From positions 496,001-560,000 of the forward strand of contig CAVYWD010000002.1 of NCBI GenBank assembly GCA_963772225.1: DNA of 64,000 nt. Direction: 5' to 3'. The notes beneath the pieces were generated by a model. The model did no database searches. It was not told where the DNA came from and worked only from the letters and a program-made list of their open reading frames with translations. The stretch comes from CAVYWD01 sp963772225 (GTDB taxonomy: Bacteria; Myxococcota; Myxococcia; Myxococcales; UBA5297). The position numbers and the translations under genes are program-made. This document shows, piece by piece, positions 47,480 to 54,877 of the stretch (its first letter is position 1; every line of letters begins with the position of its first letter).

Positions 47480-49579
47480 TCAGCTCCGCCGCCGCCCGGC
47501 GAAGCGCCTTCGACCGCCTCGGCCGCGCGCCTGCGCCTTCCCGGACTCCTCGCCGGACGGACGGCCCTCGAGCATCGCGCGCACGGCCGGTTTGAGCCCC
47601 AGGTCCATGTCCTTGAGGGCGAGCAGCTTGTCGCGCAGCTCGGCGGCCTTCTCGAACTCCATCTGCGCCGCGGCCTCTTTCATCTCGGCGGTGTACTTCT
47701 CGACCAGCTCCTTCATCTCCTCCTTCGAGAGATAGGCGTCCGCGCCCTCCGCGGCGACCGGGATGGTCAGGTAGTCGGACTCCGACACCGGCGCGAGCTC
47801 GTGGATGTTCTTCTTCACCGACCGCGGCGTGATCTGGTGCTCCACGTTGTAGGCGCGCTGGAGGGCGCGGCGGCGATCGGTCTCGCGCAGCGCCTGCTTC
47901 ATCGAGTCGGTCTCCTGCGCGGCGTACATCAGCACCCGGCCGTTCAGGTGGCGCGCGGCCCGGCCGATGGTCTGGACCAGCGAGACGCTCGAGCGCAAGA
48001 AGCCCTCTTTGTCGGCGTCCAGAATCGCCACCAGCGAGACCTCGGGGATGTCGAGGCCCTCGCGGAGCAGGTTGATGCCCACCAGCACGTCGAAGACGCC
48101 CTTGCGCAAGTCGCGGATGATCTCCGTGCGCTCGATGGCGTCGATGTCCGAGTGCAGGTAACGCACCTTCACGCCGATCTCCGCGTAATACTCGGTCAGG
48201 TCCTCGGCCATGCGCTTGGTCAGCGTCGTCACCAGGACGCGCTCGCCGGACGCGACGCGCTTGCGGATCTCCTCCAGGAGGTCGTCGACCTGCGACGCGA
48301 CCGGCCGGACCTCCACCTCGGGGTCCATGAGCCCGGTGGGCCGGATGATCTGCTCCACCACGACGCCCTGGGCGCGCTCGAGCTCGTACTCCGCCGGCGT
48401 CGCCGAGACGTAGATCGCCTGGCCGACGATGCCCTCGAATTCCTCGAACTTCAGCGGCCGGTTGTCCAGCGCGCTCGGGAGCCGGAAGCCGAAGTCGACC
48501 AGGGTCCCCTTGCGCGACTGGTCGCCGCGGTACATCGCGCCGATCTGCGGAACGGTCTGGTGGCTCTCGTCGATGAAGAGCAGAAAGTTCTTCGGGAAGT
48601 AGTCGAGCAGGCACGGGGGCGCGTCGCCCGGCCTTCGCCCCGAGAACCAGCGAGAATAGTTCTCGATCCCGCTGCAAAAGCCCATCTGCTCGATCATCTC
48701 CAAGTCGTACATCGTGCGCTGCTCGAGCCGCTGCGCCTCGAGGAGCTTGTTCTCGGCCTTGAAGGTCGAAAGCCGCTCGCGCAGCTCCTCTCGGATGCCC
48801 TGGATCGCCTGCCGCCTCCGATCGGGGCCGGTCACGTAATGGCTGCCGGGGAAGACGCCCACCTTCTCGATGTCCCCCAGGGCGCGCCCTCGCAGCGGGT
48901 CAATTTCCTGGAGCCGCTCGATCTCGTCCCCGAAATAGCTGACGCGGATCGCGCGCTCTTCCTCGTACGCCGGGAAGATCTCCACGGTGTCGCCGCGCGC
49001 GCGGAAGGTGCCGCGGTGGAAGTCGAGGTCGTTGCGCTCGTACTGGATGTCGACGAGGTCGCGCAGCAGCCGTTCGCGCGGATAGGTCTGGCCCACGTGG
49101 GCGCGCACCACCAGCTCGTGATAGGCCTCCGCCGTGCCCAGGCCGTAGATGCAGCTCACCGAGGCCACGATGACGACGTCGTCGCGCGTCATCAGCGAAT
49201 GCGTCGCGGAGTGGCGCATCCGGTCGATCTGGTCGTTAATCGACGAGTCCTTCTCGATGTACGTGTCGGTCGACGGGACGTACGCCTCGGGCTGGTAGTA
49301 GTCGTAGTAGCTGACGAAGTACTCCACGGCGTTCGCGGGAAAGATCTCTTTGAACTCGCCGTAGAGCTGAGCCGCCAGCGTCTTGTTGTGCGCGATGACC
49401 AGCGTCGGGCGATTCACCTTCTCGATGACGTTGGCCATCGTGAAGGTCTTCCCGGAGCCGGTGACGCCCAACAGGACCTGCGCCTTCTCGCCTCGAAGGA
49501 GCCCCTCCGAGAGCTCTCCGATGGCGCGCGGCTGATCCCCTTGCGGTTTGAGCTCGCTGACGATCTTGAAGGCGGGCAT
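47480..49579 (-). CDS. uvrB: Excinuclease ABC subunit B
   Basis: 699 residues. Walker A GVTGSGKTF, the beta-hairpin SYYDYYQPEAYVPSTDTYIE that clamps DNA, motif II DESHQT, helicase motifs V/VI (LLREGLDIPEVSLVAILDAD, QTIGRAARH), and a C-terminal UVR motif (QMEFEKAAELRDKLLALK) that recruits UvrC. The last 30 residues form an Arg/Gly-rich tail. UvrB verifies damage delivered by UvrA and loads UvrC. The linkage with uvrC on the same strand is common. Confidence 0.97.
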   Translation of the reverse strand: MPAFKIVSELKPQGDQPRAIGELSEGLLRGEKAQVLLGVTGSGKTFTMANVIEKVNRPTLVIAHNKTLAAQLYGEFKEIFPANAVEYFVSYYDYYQPEAYVPSTDTYIEKDSSINDQIDRMRHSATHSLMTRDDVVIVASVSCIYGLGTAEAYHELVVRAHVGQTYPRERLLRDLVDIQYERNDLDFHRGTFRARGDTVEIFPAYEEERAIRVSYFGDEIERLQEIDPLRGRALGDIEKVGVFPGSHYVTGPDRRRQAIQGIREELRERLSTFKAENKLLEAQRLEQRTMYDLEMIEQMGFCSGIENYSRWFSGRRPGDAPPCLLDYFPKNFLLFIDESHQTVPQIGAMYRGDQSRKGTLVDFGFRLPSALDNRPLKFEEFEGIVGQAIYVSATPAEYELERAQGVVVEQIIRPTGLMDPEVEVRPVASQVDDLLEEIRKRVASGERVLVTTLTKRMAEDLTEYYAEIGVKVRYLHSDIDAIERTEIIRDLRKGVFDVLVGINLLREGLDIPEVSLVAILDADKEGFLRSSVSLVQTIGRAARHLNGRVLMYAAQETDSMKQALRETDRRRALQRAYNVEHQITPRSVKKNIHELAPVSESDYLTIPVAAEGADAYLSKEEMKELVEKYTAEMKEAAAQMEFEKAAELRDKLLALKDMDLGLKPAVRAMLEGRPSGEESGKAQARGRGGRRRFAGRRRS

Positions 49580-49729
49580 GACGTTTCAGTTTAACAACCG
49601 GAAACCGCGCCTCCCACCGAACTGCGCGCTCCGCCGACGGCTCGGAGGTCGCGCCCATCGTGAAATAGGTCAAGTCCTGACAGGCGCCTGCCGTCGAATC
49701 AGCGCTCGAAACTCAGAGTTGGACCCCTG

Positions 49730-49858
49730 CGCTTCTTGGGCCCGGCGCTCGGCTCGGCGCGCGAGCTGGAGTATCAGCTCTCGCTGGCCCTGCGCCTCGG
49801 CTGCCTGCGAGAAGAGCACCACGCGCCGGTCGACGACCTCGCCCCCGTCGTTTCCGGC
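49730..49858 (+). pseudogene. Remnant of a four-helix-bundle (S23-like) protein
   Basis: RFLGPALGSARELEYQLSL followed by ALRLGCLREEHHAPVDDLAP matches the C-terminal half of the four-helix-bundle/ribosomal S23-like proteins often encoded in bacterial accessory DNA. No start codon or N-terminal helices can be found before it, and the frame then runs into cysS antisense sequence. It is squeezed between uvrB and cysS, facing the other way. Only a degraded fragment is claimed. Confidence 0.5.
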
Positions 49859-49867
49859 TCGGCCCCG

Positions 49868-51328
49868 TCAGGGAACCTTCCAGGTCGTTCCCGTAGGGCC
49901 GTCCATGATCTCCACGCCCAGCGCATTGAGCTCGCCTCGAATTCGGTCGGCGGAAGCGAAGTCTTTGGCCTTTCGAGCGGCGGCGCGGTCCTGGATCAAG
50001 GCCTCGACCTTCGCCTCGCCAATGCCCTTCTGCGCCGCTTTACGGGTTCGGCGCCGCGAGAGCACCGCCTTGGGATCCTGGCCGAACAGCCCCAGGACGC
50101 CGCCGATCTTCGCGACGTCCCCTCGGAGCCGGCGCAGAGTCCGCGCGACCGCGGCCTTGTCCTTTCCCTTGGCCTTCGCCGGATCGGAAAAATCATTCAT
50201 GAGGGCAAACGCCTGCCCCAGCGCGCCCAGCGCCTCGGCGGTGTTGAAGTCGTCGCTGAGCGCCTCGGTGAAGCCCGCCATCACCTTCTCGACGACCTCG
50301 CGCTCGAGGATCTCGCCCTCCGACGGCGCAGCGCCGCCCAAACGCTCGTCCACCTTCGCCAGCGTCTCGTAGAGATAGTCGACGCGGCGCTCGGCGTCGG
50401 AGAGGGCGACGTCGCTGAAGTTGATTGGGTTCCGGTAGTGCGTGCCGAGCAGGAAGTACCGGAGCGCCTCCGCCTCGACCTTTTCGAGCACCTGCCGCAC
50501 CGTGAAGAAGTTGCCCAGCGACTTGGACATCTTCTCGTTGTCGATCTGCACGAAGCCGTTGTGCATCCAGACCTTCGCGAACGGCTTGCCGCTCGCCGCC
50601 TCCGACTGGGCGATCTCGTTCTCGTGGTGGGGGAAGACGAGGTCCTTGCCGCCGGCGTGGAGGTCGAACGTCTGGCCCAGGTATTGGCCGCTCATGGCCG
50701 AGCACTCGATGTGCCACCCCGGCCGGCCTTTTCCCCACGGGCTGTCCCAGGACGGCTCGCCCGGCTTGGCGGCCTTCCACAGCGCGAAGTCGAGCGGGTC
50801 GCGCTTCTGCTCGCCGGGCTCGACTCGGGCGCCGGCCTCCAGGTCATCGAGGTTGCGCTTCGAGAGCTTGCCGTAACCCGGGAAGTCGCGGACGGCGAAG
50901 TAGACATCTCCGGCCGCCGGGTAGGCATGCCCGCGGGCGATGATCGCCTCGATGAGCGCGACGATCTGGGGCACGTGCTCGGTCACGCGCGGCTGATGCG
51001 TCGGCCGCTCCACCCCGAGGGCGTCCATGTCTTTGAGGAACTCTTCGATGAAGCGCTCGGAGAGCTCTTTGGGGTTCACGCCCCGCTCTTGGGAGCGCCG
51101 GATGATCTTGTCGTCCACGTCGGTGAAGTTGCGGACGTAGGTGACCTGGAAGCCCGCGAAGCGCAAGAACCGAGCGACGACGTCGAACGTGACGTACACC
51201 CGCGCGTGGCCGACGTGGCTCATGTCGTAGACGGTCGGGCCGCAGACGTACATGCCGACCTTGCCGCTCTGGAGCGGCGCCAGGGCCTCCTTGCGCGCCG
51301 TCATCGTGTTGAAGACGCGGATATCCAT
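49868..51328 (-). CDS. cysS: Cysteinyl-tRNA synthetase
   Basis: 486 residues. MYVCGPTVYDMSHVGHARVY contains the first zinc Cys and the HIGH-equivalent SHVGH; other zinc ligands lie in HIECSAMSGQYLGQ and VFPHHENEIAQSEA; KMSKS is EKMSKSLGNFFTV. The C-terminal part is the helical bundle plus anticodon-binding tail. It charges tRNA-Cys. GAGGAGG lies ahead of the ATG. The gene is on the minus strand after a 265-base gap that includes the second copy of the GC palindrome. Confidence 0.96.
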   Translation of the reverse strand: MDIRVFNTMTARKEALAPLQSGKVGMYVCGPTVYDMSHVGHARVYVTFDVVARFLRFAGFQVTYVRNFTDVDDKIIRRSQERGVNPKELSERFIEEFLKDMDALGVERPTHQPRVTEHVPQIVALIEAIIARGHAYPAAGDVYFAVRDFPGYGKLSKRNLDDLEAGARVEPGEQKRDPLDFALWKAAKPGEPSWDSPWGKGRPGWHIECSAMSGQYLGQTFDLHAGGKDLVFPHHENEIAQSEAASGKPFAKVWMHNGFVQIDNEKMSKSLGNFFTVRQVLEKVEAEALRYFLLGTHYRNPINFSDVALSDAERRVDYLYETLAKVDERLGGAAPSEGEILEREVVEKVMAGFTEALSDDFNTAEALGALGQAFALMNDFSDPAKAKGKDKAAVARTLRRLRGDVAKIGGVLGLFGQDPKAVLSRRRTRKAAQKGIGEAKVEALIQDRAAARKAKDFASADRIRGELNALGVEIMDGPTGTTWKVP

Positions 51329-51525
51329 CGGGTCCTCCTCGGGCTCGGGCCGCGCACTCTAGCATAGGGATCCCGGTGCGCCCGCCCGGTGCGCACCCCC
51401 TTGCACCCCCTTGGGCGGCCCGACATGTCTGCCGCGCGCCCGCTAAAGAGCGAGGTGCCCTCGGCCGCAGCTGGGGCGCGTAAACAGGGGTCCAGATTTC
51501 CCCGACCCGCGGATGCCTCCGTTCG

Positions 51526-51551
51526 CCCCCTCCCCGCGAGCGGGGAGGGGG
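51526..51551. repeat. GC-rich perfect palindrome, copy 2
   Basis: Same 12-base arms as the copy at 1759-1784 but with a GA centre. It is followed by a run of nine G residues and GTGAGG. It sits between cysS and the following minus-strand gene. Confidence 0.75.
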
Positions 51552-51593
51552 TTCGGGGGGGGGTGAGGCACCGACCCTCATCACAGGCTCGAG

Positions 51594-52238
51594 CTAGCGC
51601 GTCCCGCCGCCGACCGAACGGCGGAGGGCCAGTCCGTAGCGGGCCAGCGAAGCCGCGTTGAGCAGAATCAGCGCGAGGAGCCCCGCGGCCTGAAGGGGAA
51701 TCGCCCAACCGGTCCTGGGGCGCTCTCCGTCGAGGAGCACGTAGAGATGCCCTTCTCGCGGCTGCGCTCCGCCGCGCGCGGCGGTGAGACTCTGGAAGGC
51801 CGGCCCATAGTCTGGGAGGGAGCGGTCGAGGACCAACCTGCCCTGGGCCGCGAACGGCAAGGCCGCCCCTGCCGGCCCTTCCTGTGGCGAGCGCCGGAGG
51901 AGGATGTTCGTGTCCCGAGCCACAATGACGTCGTAGCGGGTCTCGAAAAGCCCCATCCGCCGAACGCGAAGGGACGCTCCGGGCCCGGAGACGCCCTCGA
52001 AGCGGGCGTAGAGCCCGTCCGACTCGCGCTCCAGGTGGTAGTCGCCCGGGCGGCCGAGATCCACCGCCTCGCCCCTCGAAGCCCAGTAGCGGAAGGCCGG
52101 CAACAGATCCCAAAAGAAATAGGCGCAGGCGAGCAGCGCGACGATCGCGATACCGGCGGGCAGCGACAATCTCCGCCGCTCTCTGGGAACGAAGTCGCCG
52201 TCGTCGTCCGTCTGCGCATCCTCGGGGCTTTGGGCCAT
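51594..52238 (-). CDS. Two-helix membrane protein, unknown
   Basis: 214 residues. Membrane helices near residues 24-45 (LPAGIAIVALLACAYFFWDL) and ~185-205 (GWAIPLQAAGLLALILLNAA) flank a periplasmic or extracytoplasmic beta-rich domain (DYHLERESDGLYARFEGVSG, RMGLFETRYDVIVARDTNIL). The N-terminus is acidic and the C-terminus short and basic. I do not recognise a family; the topology suggests a small envelope protein with an outward domain. The ATG at 52238 is preferred over a TTG three codons upstream. Neighbours: cysS downstream, the toxin-antitoxin region divergent upstream. Confidence 0.7.
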   Translation of the reverse strand: MAQSPEDAQTDDDGDFVPRERRRLSLPAGIAIVALLACAYFFWDLLPAFRYWASRGEAVDLGRPGDYHLERESDGLYARFEGVSGPGASLRVRRMGLFETRYDVIVARDTNILLRRSPQEGPAGAALPFAAQGRLVLDRSLPDYGPAFQSLTAARGGAQPREGHLYVLLDGERPRTGWAIPLQAAGLLALILLNAASLARYGLALRRSVGGGTR

Positions 52239-52349
52239 GGCCGCCAATTCTACCAGCGAAGGAATGGCCCGCCTCCAAGAATGGCGGACGTAGCGGCCAC
52301 GATGTCGATGGAAATTGTCGGACTCTAGAGAGCAAGGCCCGGGCGAGGG

Positions 52350-52406
52350 GTCAAGCGGAAGGGCGGGTATCCGTCCCGGTCAAGGACGACTTGACCGCGC
52401 GTCAAG
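52350..52406 (+). promoter_or_regulatory. Candidate operator of the toxin-antitoxin pair
   Basis: GTCAAG occurs at 52350, 52379 and 52401, and its complement CTTGAC at 52390, so 52379-52395 is a perfect 6-5-6 inverted repeat. The cluster ends 19 bases before the toxin start and is a natural binding site for the HTH antitoxin. Autoregulation is inferred from MqsA-type systems. Confidence 0.6.
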
Positions 52407-52425
52407 TCAGACGCAACATTGGCTC

Positions 52426-52686
52426 GTGAGCCCCGCCGAGGCCCAAGCGCTCGAGGAAATCCGGGGCTACGCCTCGGCGAACCGCGTTCGCTTCACCCGC
52501 CACGCTTGGGACCGTATGGACGAGCGCGGGATAGCTGAGCGAGATGTGCTGCACGTGCTCGGATCGGCCTCCTGCGTCGCCCAGGCCAATGGCACTTGGA
52601 AGGTGCCGAGCATGGACACTGCCGGAGACGCGTTGACGGCAGTCGTGGTGCTGGAAGATGGAGTGCTGGTGGTGACGTTGTTCTGA
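52426..52686 (+). CDS. DUF4258-type putative toxin (mRNA interferase-like)
   Basis: 86 residues from GTG. RFTRHAWDRMDERGIAERDV is the DUF4258 core with H-A-x-x-R-M-x-E-R-G-I, followed by beta strands GTWKVPSMDT and TAVVVLEDGVLVVTLF. DUF4258 proteins resemble MqsR/RelE-fold toxins and are usually encoded just before a YgiT-type zinc-finger antitoxin, exactly as here (60 bases apart). A repeat cluster of GTCAAG lies upstream. Whether this copy is toxic cannot be read from sequence. The conserved Arg and His residues expected for the family are present. Confidence 0.78.
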   Translation: MSPAEAQALEEIRGYASANRVRFTRHAWDRMDERGIAERDVLHVLGSASCVAQANGTWKVPSMDTAGDALTAVVVLEDGVLVVTLF

Positions 52687-52746
52687 AATGCCTGTGGAGA
52701 GGCTTCGTGTCTCCAACGTGTCGACGACGACGAGTGAGGTGTTCCC

Positions 52747-53208
52747 ATGAAGCGGTGCCATGCATGCAAAGGCGAAAGGCTGCTGGCCGTTACGGTCGAC
52801 CTCGATCGCAAGATCATGGGGCGCACCTTCAAAGCCGCTGTGCCCGCCACCCGTTGCGCCAAGTGCGGCGAGGAAACCTATGCCGGCCCCGACCTGGAAG
52901 CCTTTGACGTGGCGATTGCCGGAGAGCTCGCACGCCATGGCGTTGCTTCGGCCGAGGCCTTCAGCTTCATGCGCCGCGCGCTAGGCATGATGGCGCGAGA
53001 TCTGGCCGAGTTGTTGGACGTGGCTCCTGAGACTGTCTCGCGCTGGGAGCACGGCAAGCTTCCGCTCGACCGCGGCCCCGTAGCCCTTCTCTCGGCCATG
53101 GTCCTGGACCGGCTCGAAGGACGAACGACGACGCTCGACCACCTCAAGTCGCTGCTTAGACCGGAGCCGCTGCCCAAGCTGGTGCACTTGGCGCCGCACC
53201 CCGCGTAG
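52747..53208 (+). CDS. YgiT/MqsA-type zinc-finger HTH antitoxin
   Basis: 153 residues. An N-terminal zinc finger with CHAC (residues 4-7) and CAKCGEE (~37-40) is followed by an Xre-like helix-turn-helix (MARDLAELLDVAPETVSRWE) matching the MqsA architecture. The second half (GPVALLSAMVLDRLEGRTTT) is helical. It should neutralise the upstream DUF4258 toxin and repress the shared promoter through its HTH, most plausibly at the GTCAAG repeats. The gene ends 62 bases before the remains of a transposase gene, in the accessory patch next to a tRNA. Confidence 0.85.
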   Translation: MKRCHACKGERLLAVTVDLDRKIMGRTFKAAVPATRCAKCGEETYAGPDLEAFDVAIAGELARHGVASAEAFSFMRRALGMMARDLAELLDVAPETVSRWEHGKLPLDRGPVALLSAMVLDRLEGRTTTLDHLKSLLRPEPLPKLVHLAPHPA

Positions 53209-53270
53209 CCTGCGAAGGCAAGGTTTTGCTCGTTGGGGACAAGAAGCCCGCGGGCACGGGCGAAGTGCCT

Positions 53271-53556
53271 TCACGAAGAGCCGTCGACCGGCAGCACGAA
53301 GTGCTCGTGGGCGTTCTCCTTGAGCACCAGCCCCTCGAGCCGGTCGAGGTCGTAGAGCCCGTACTGCTCGGCCTTGGCGACCGCGGCCAGGAGGGAGGCG
53401 CGCGGGCAATCGCGATGCAGCTTGAGCAGCCGGCGCAGCGCGAGGGTATCGCGGCCCGAGGCGCGCTTCTTGAGCCCTTCCCCATAGGCGGCCAGCGAAG
53501 GCTCGGCCCTCAAAAGCGACTCCTCCTCCGGCGGTGGCCCGACCTTGGGCCGCCCC
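53271..53556 (-). pseudogene. IS21-like transposase (IstA) C-terminal remnant
   Basis: The visible frame reads VQGRPKVGPPPEEESLLRAE at its start, contains LRRLLKLHRDCPRASLLAAV, and continues with GLYDLDRLEGLVLKENAHEH before ending in VLPVDGSS. The order of a PPPEEE linker, a helical section and a YGLYDL-x-RLE-x-[LM]-[VI]-L block resembles the end of IS21-family IstA transposases. No N-terminal helix-turn-helix or DDE core precedes it. Terminal inverted repeats were not found. It is a truncated remnant, oriented opposite to the toxin-antitoxin pair. Confidence 0.6.
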
Positions 53557-53652
53557 TGGACTCGCGGCGGCCGGTGACGGCCGGTGACCGGGAGCGATCA
53601 CCCTCGCGCCGGTCGTGGCAGGTCGCGTCGATCATCCTCTCGTGGGAAGCCG

Positions 53653-54038
53653 ATGCGCGAGGCGCTTCACGCAGACCTCCAGGCTCTCGGGCTCCGCAAG
53701 CGCGACCTCGACGACACCCGGCGGACCTTTCGTTTCCATCGCCGAGAATGACGGCATCGCCACGGCCAACGTCGAGTGGCTCGTCCGCGGGCCCCGCGGC
53801 GACGTCCACAACTGCTACCGCGAGCCCGCCCACCCGCGCTCTGCGCCGAGGTGGCCAAGATCCGCATCGGCCTCCAGGAGGGTGACGCCGAAGTCCGGGA
53901 GCTCCGCCAGGCCGCCGCGAGGGGCTCGGCCCTGGCCCTTTTCGAGGCCTCCGGGGCACAGTCCACAGTCGGCGCACAACCGAGACCCCGGAAAGAGAAA
54001 GGCCCCGGAACCGTTCAGGATTCCAGGGCCTCTCTCTG
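53653..54038 (+). pseudogene. Decayed tyrosine-integrase C-terminus next to tRNA-Val
   Basis: Three frame pieces read in order like the end of a phage-type tyrosine recombinase: HADLQALGLRKRDLDDTRRT, then FVSIAENDGIATANVEWLVR with GDVHNCYR, then PALCAEVAKIRIGLQEGDAE. In intact relatives the pieces contain a His before D-T-R-R, a His-Gly pair before the P-G-D-V loop and the catalytic Tyr. Here the first His is Asp, the second is Arg, and two frameshifts separate the pieces, so it is inactive. It ends beside a tRNA gene, the usual attachment site of such integrases. Confidence 0.65.
53991..54030 (-). terminator. Rho-independent terminator after tRNA-Val
   Basis: On the minus strand, GGCCCTGGAA pairs with TTCCGGGGCC (10 bases, two G-T) around a 10-base loop, followed by TTTCTCTTTC. 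It lies 9 bases after the tRNA 3' end. Confidence 0.75.
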
Positions 54039-54110
54039 TGGGCGATGCTGGTTTCGAACCAGCGACCCCTGCCGTGTGAAGGCAGTGCTCTACCGCTGAG
54101 CTAATCGCCC
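54039..54110 (-). tRNA. tRNA-Val (anticodon CAC)
   Basis: A 72-base cloverleaf on the minus strand. The acceptor stem GGGCGAT pairs with ATCGCCC, the D arm contains AGCTCAGCGGTAGAGC, the anticodon stem CTGCC/GGCAG holds loop TTCACAC (anticodon CAC at 54078-54076), and the T arm is GCTGG TTCGAAA CCAGC. No CCA is encoded. A terminator follows and a decayed integrase abuts it, so the gene is probably an old integration site. Confidence 0.93.
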
Positions 54111-54196
54111 GTCAGCGCGGTCACCCGCGCGGGCCGCGATATATGCCAAGACGCCGCGGGGGGTGTCAAACAAAAACCGGCGAGCCCGCGCTCGGC

Positions 54197-54862
54197 TCAG
54201 CGCCCGCCCGTCAGCGATGCCGCGACGCGGGCGCTCATCCGGTCCAGGAGCTCGACGAGCGCGTCGCGGAATCCGCCGCTCCTCAGCGCCGCGGGGTCCG
54301 CCGACTCGCCGCTGACTTGGAGCTGATCGAAGTCGAGCGCTCCCGACCACAGGGTGGAGCCGCCAATCACGAACAGCCGCCCCTGCCCTTTCACGTACAG
54401 CCCAGCGGCGCCGCCGCGAGCGTGCACGCCGTAGTCGCTCACCTCGAGGAGCAGCACCGAGTCGGCGCCGCGCGCCCGCAACGCCTCGTAGTTCGCGGGC
54501 GCGGTGGCATCTTCAATCAGCAGGGACTCGAGCGCCGTCGCGACTTCGATCGGCGGCATGATCTGCGTCCAGGGGCGCGACGCCGGAAAATGCGCGAGCA
54601 GCGAGACGCGCACCCGCTCCGCCAGCTCGAATGGGCGCACCTGCCGGGCCAGCGCCTCCGCGAGGGCGCGGTCAGACTCCTCGTCGCCCGTCCCAGGAGC
54701 TCCTGACGAGTCGCGCGCCAGCAGGACCGTCGGGCCTCTGGCCACCCGCGCCACCACCGCCAGGCGCTGGAGGTCGCGCGCGTCGCCCGGGTCCAGGCGA
54801 TGCGGGGCGCACGCCACGAGAGCGAGCGCAACCAGCATGACGGTGATGCAGGGGCGGCTCAT
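54197..54862 (-). CDS. Lipoprotein of unknown function
   Basis: 221 residues with a lipoprotein signal (VMLVALALVAC, Cys18). The mature part is a single alpha/beta domain with an early APHRLDPGDARDL and a central VSLLAHFPASRPWTQIMPPI, LRARGADSVLLLEVSDYGVH and VKGQGRLFVIGGSTLWSGAL; it looks like a small envelope protein of the kind seen in myxobacteria. No enzymatic motif is visible. It lies 15 bases downstream of the MYXO-CTERM gene on the same strand and may be the last gene of the surface operon. Confidence 0.78.
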   Translation of the reverse strand: MSRPCITVMLVALALVACAPHRLDPGDARDLQRLAVVARVARGPTVLLARDSSGAPGTGDEESDRALAEALARQVRPFELAERVRVSLLAHFPASRPWTQIMPPIEVATALESLLIEDATAPANYEALRARGADSVLLLEVSDYGVHARGGAAGLYVKGQGRLFVIGGSTLWSGALDFDQLQVSGESADPAALRSGGFRDALVELLDRMSARVAASLTGGR

Positions 54863-54877
54863 CGCGAGTGCCTCAGC

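Noticed and set aside
47453..49594. An open frame opposite uvrB with repeated acidic and Arg-rich segments
   Set aside because: Antisense shadow of a highly conserved gene in GC-rich DNA.
53991..54099. Apparent protein end GFEPATPAV or CGRCWFRTSD at the tRNA
   Set aside because: This is the well-known false translation of a tRNA gene; the real feature is tRNA-Val.
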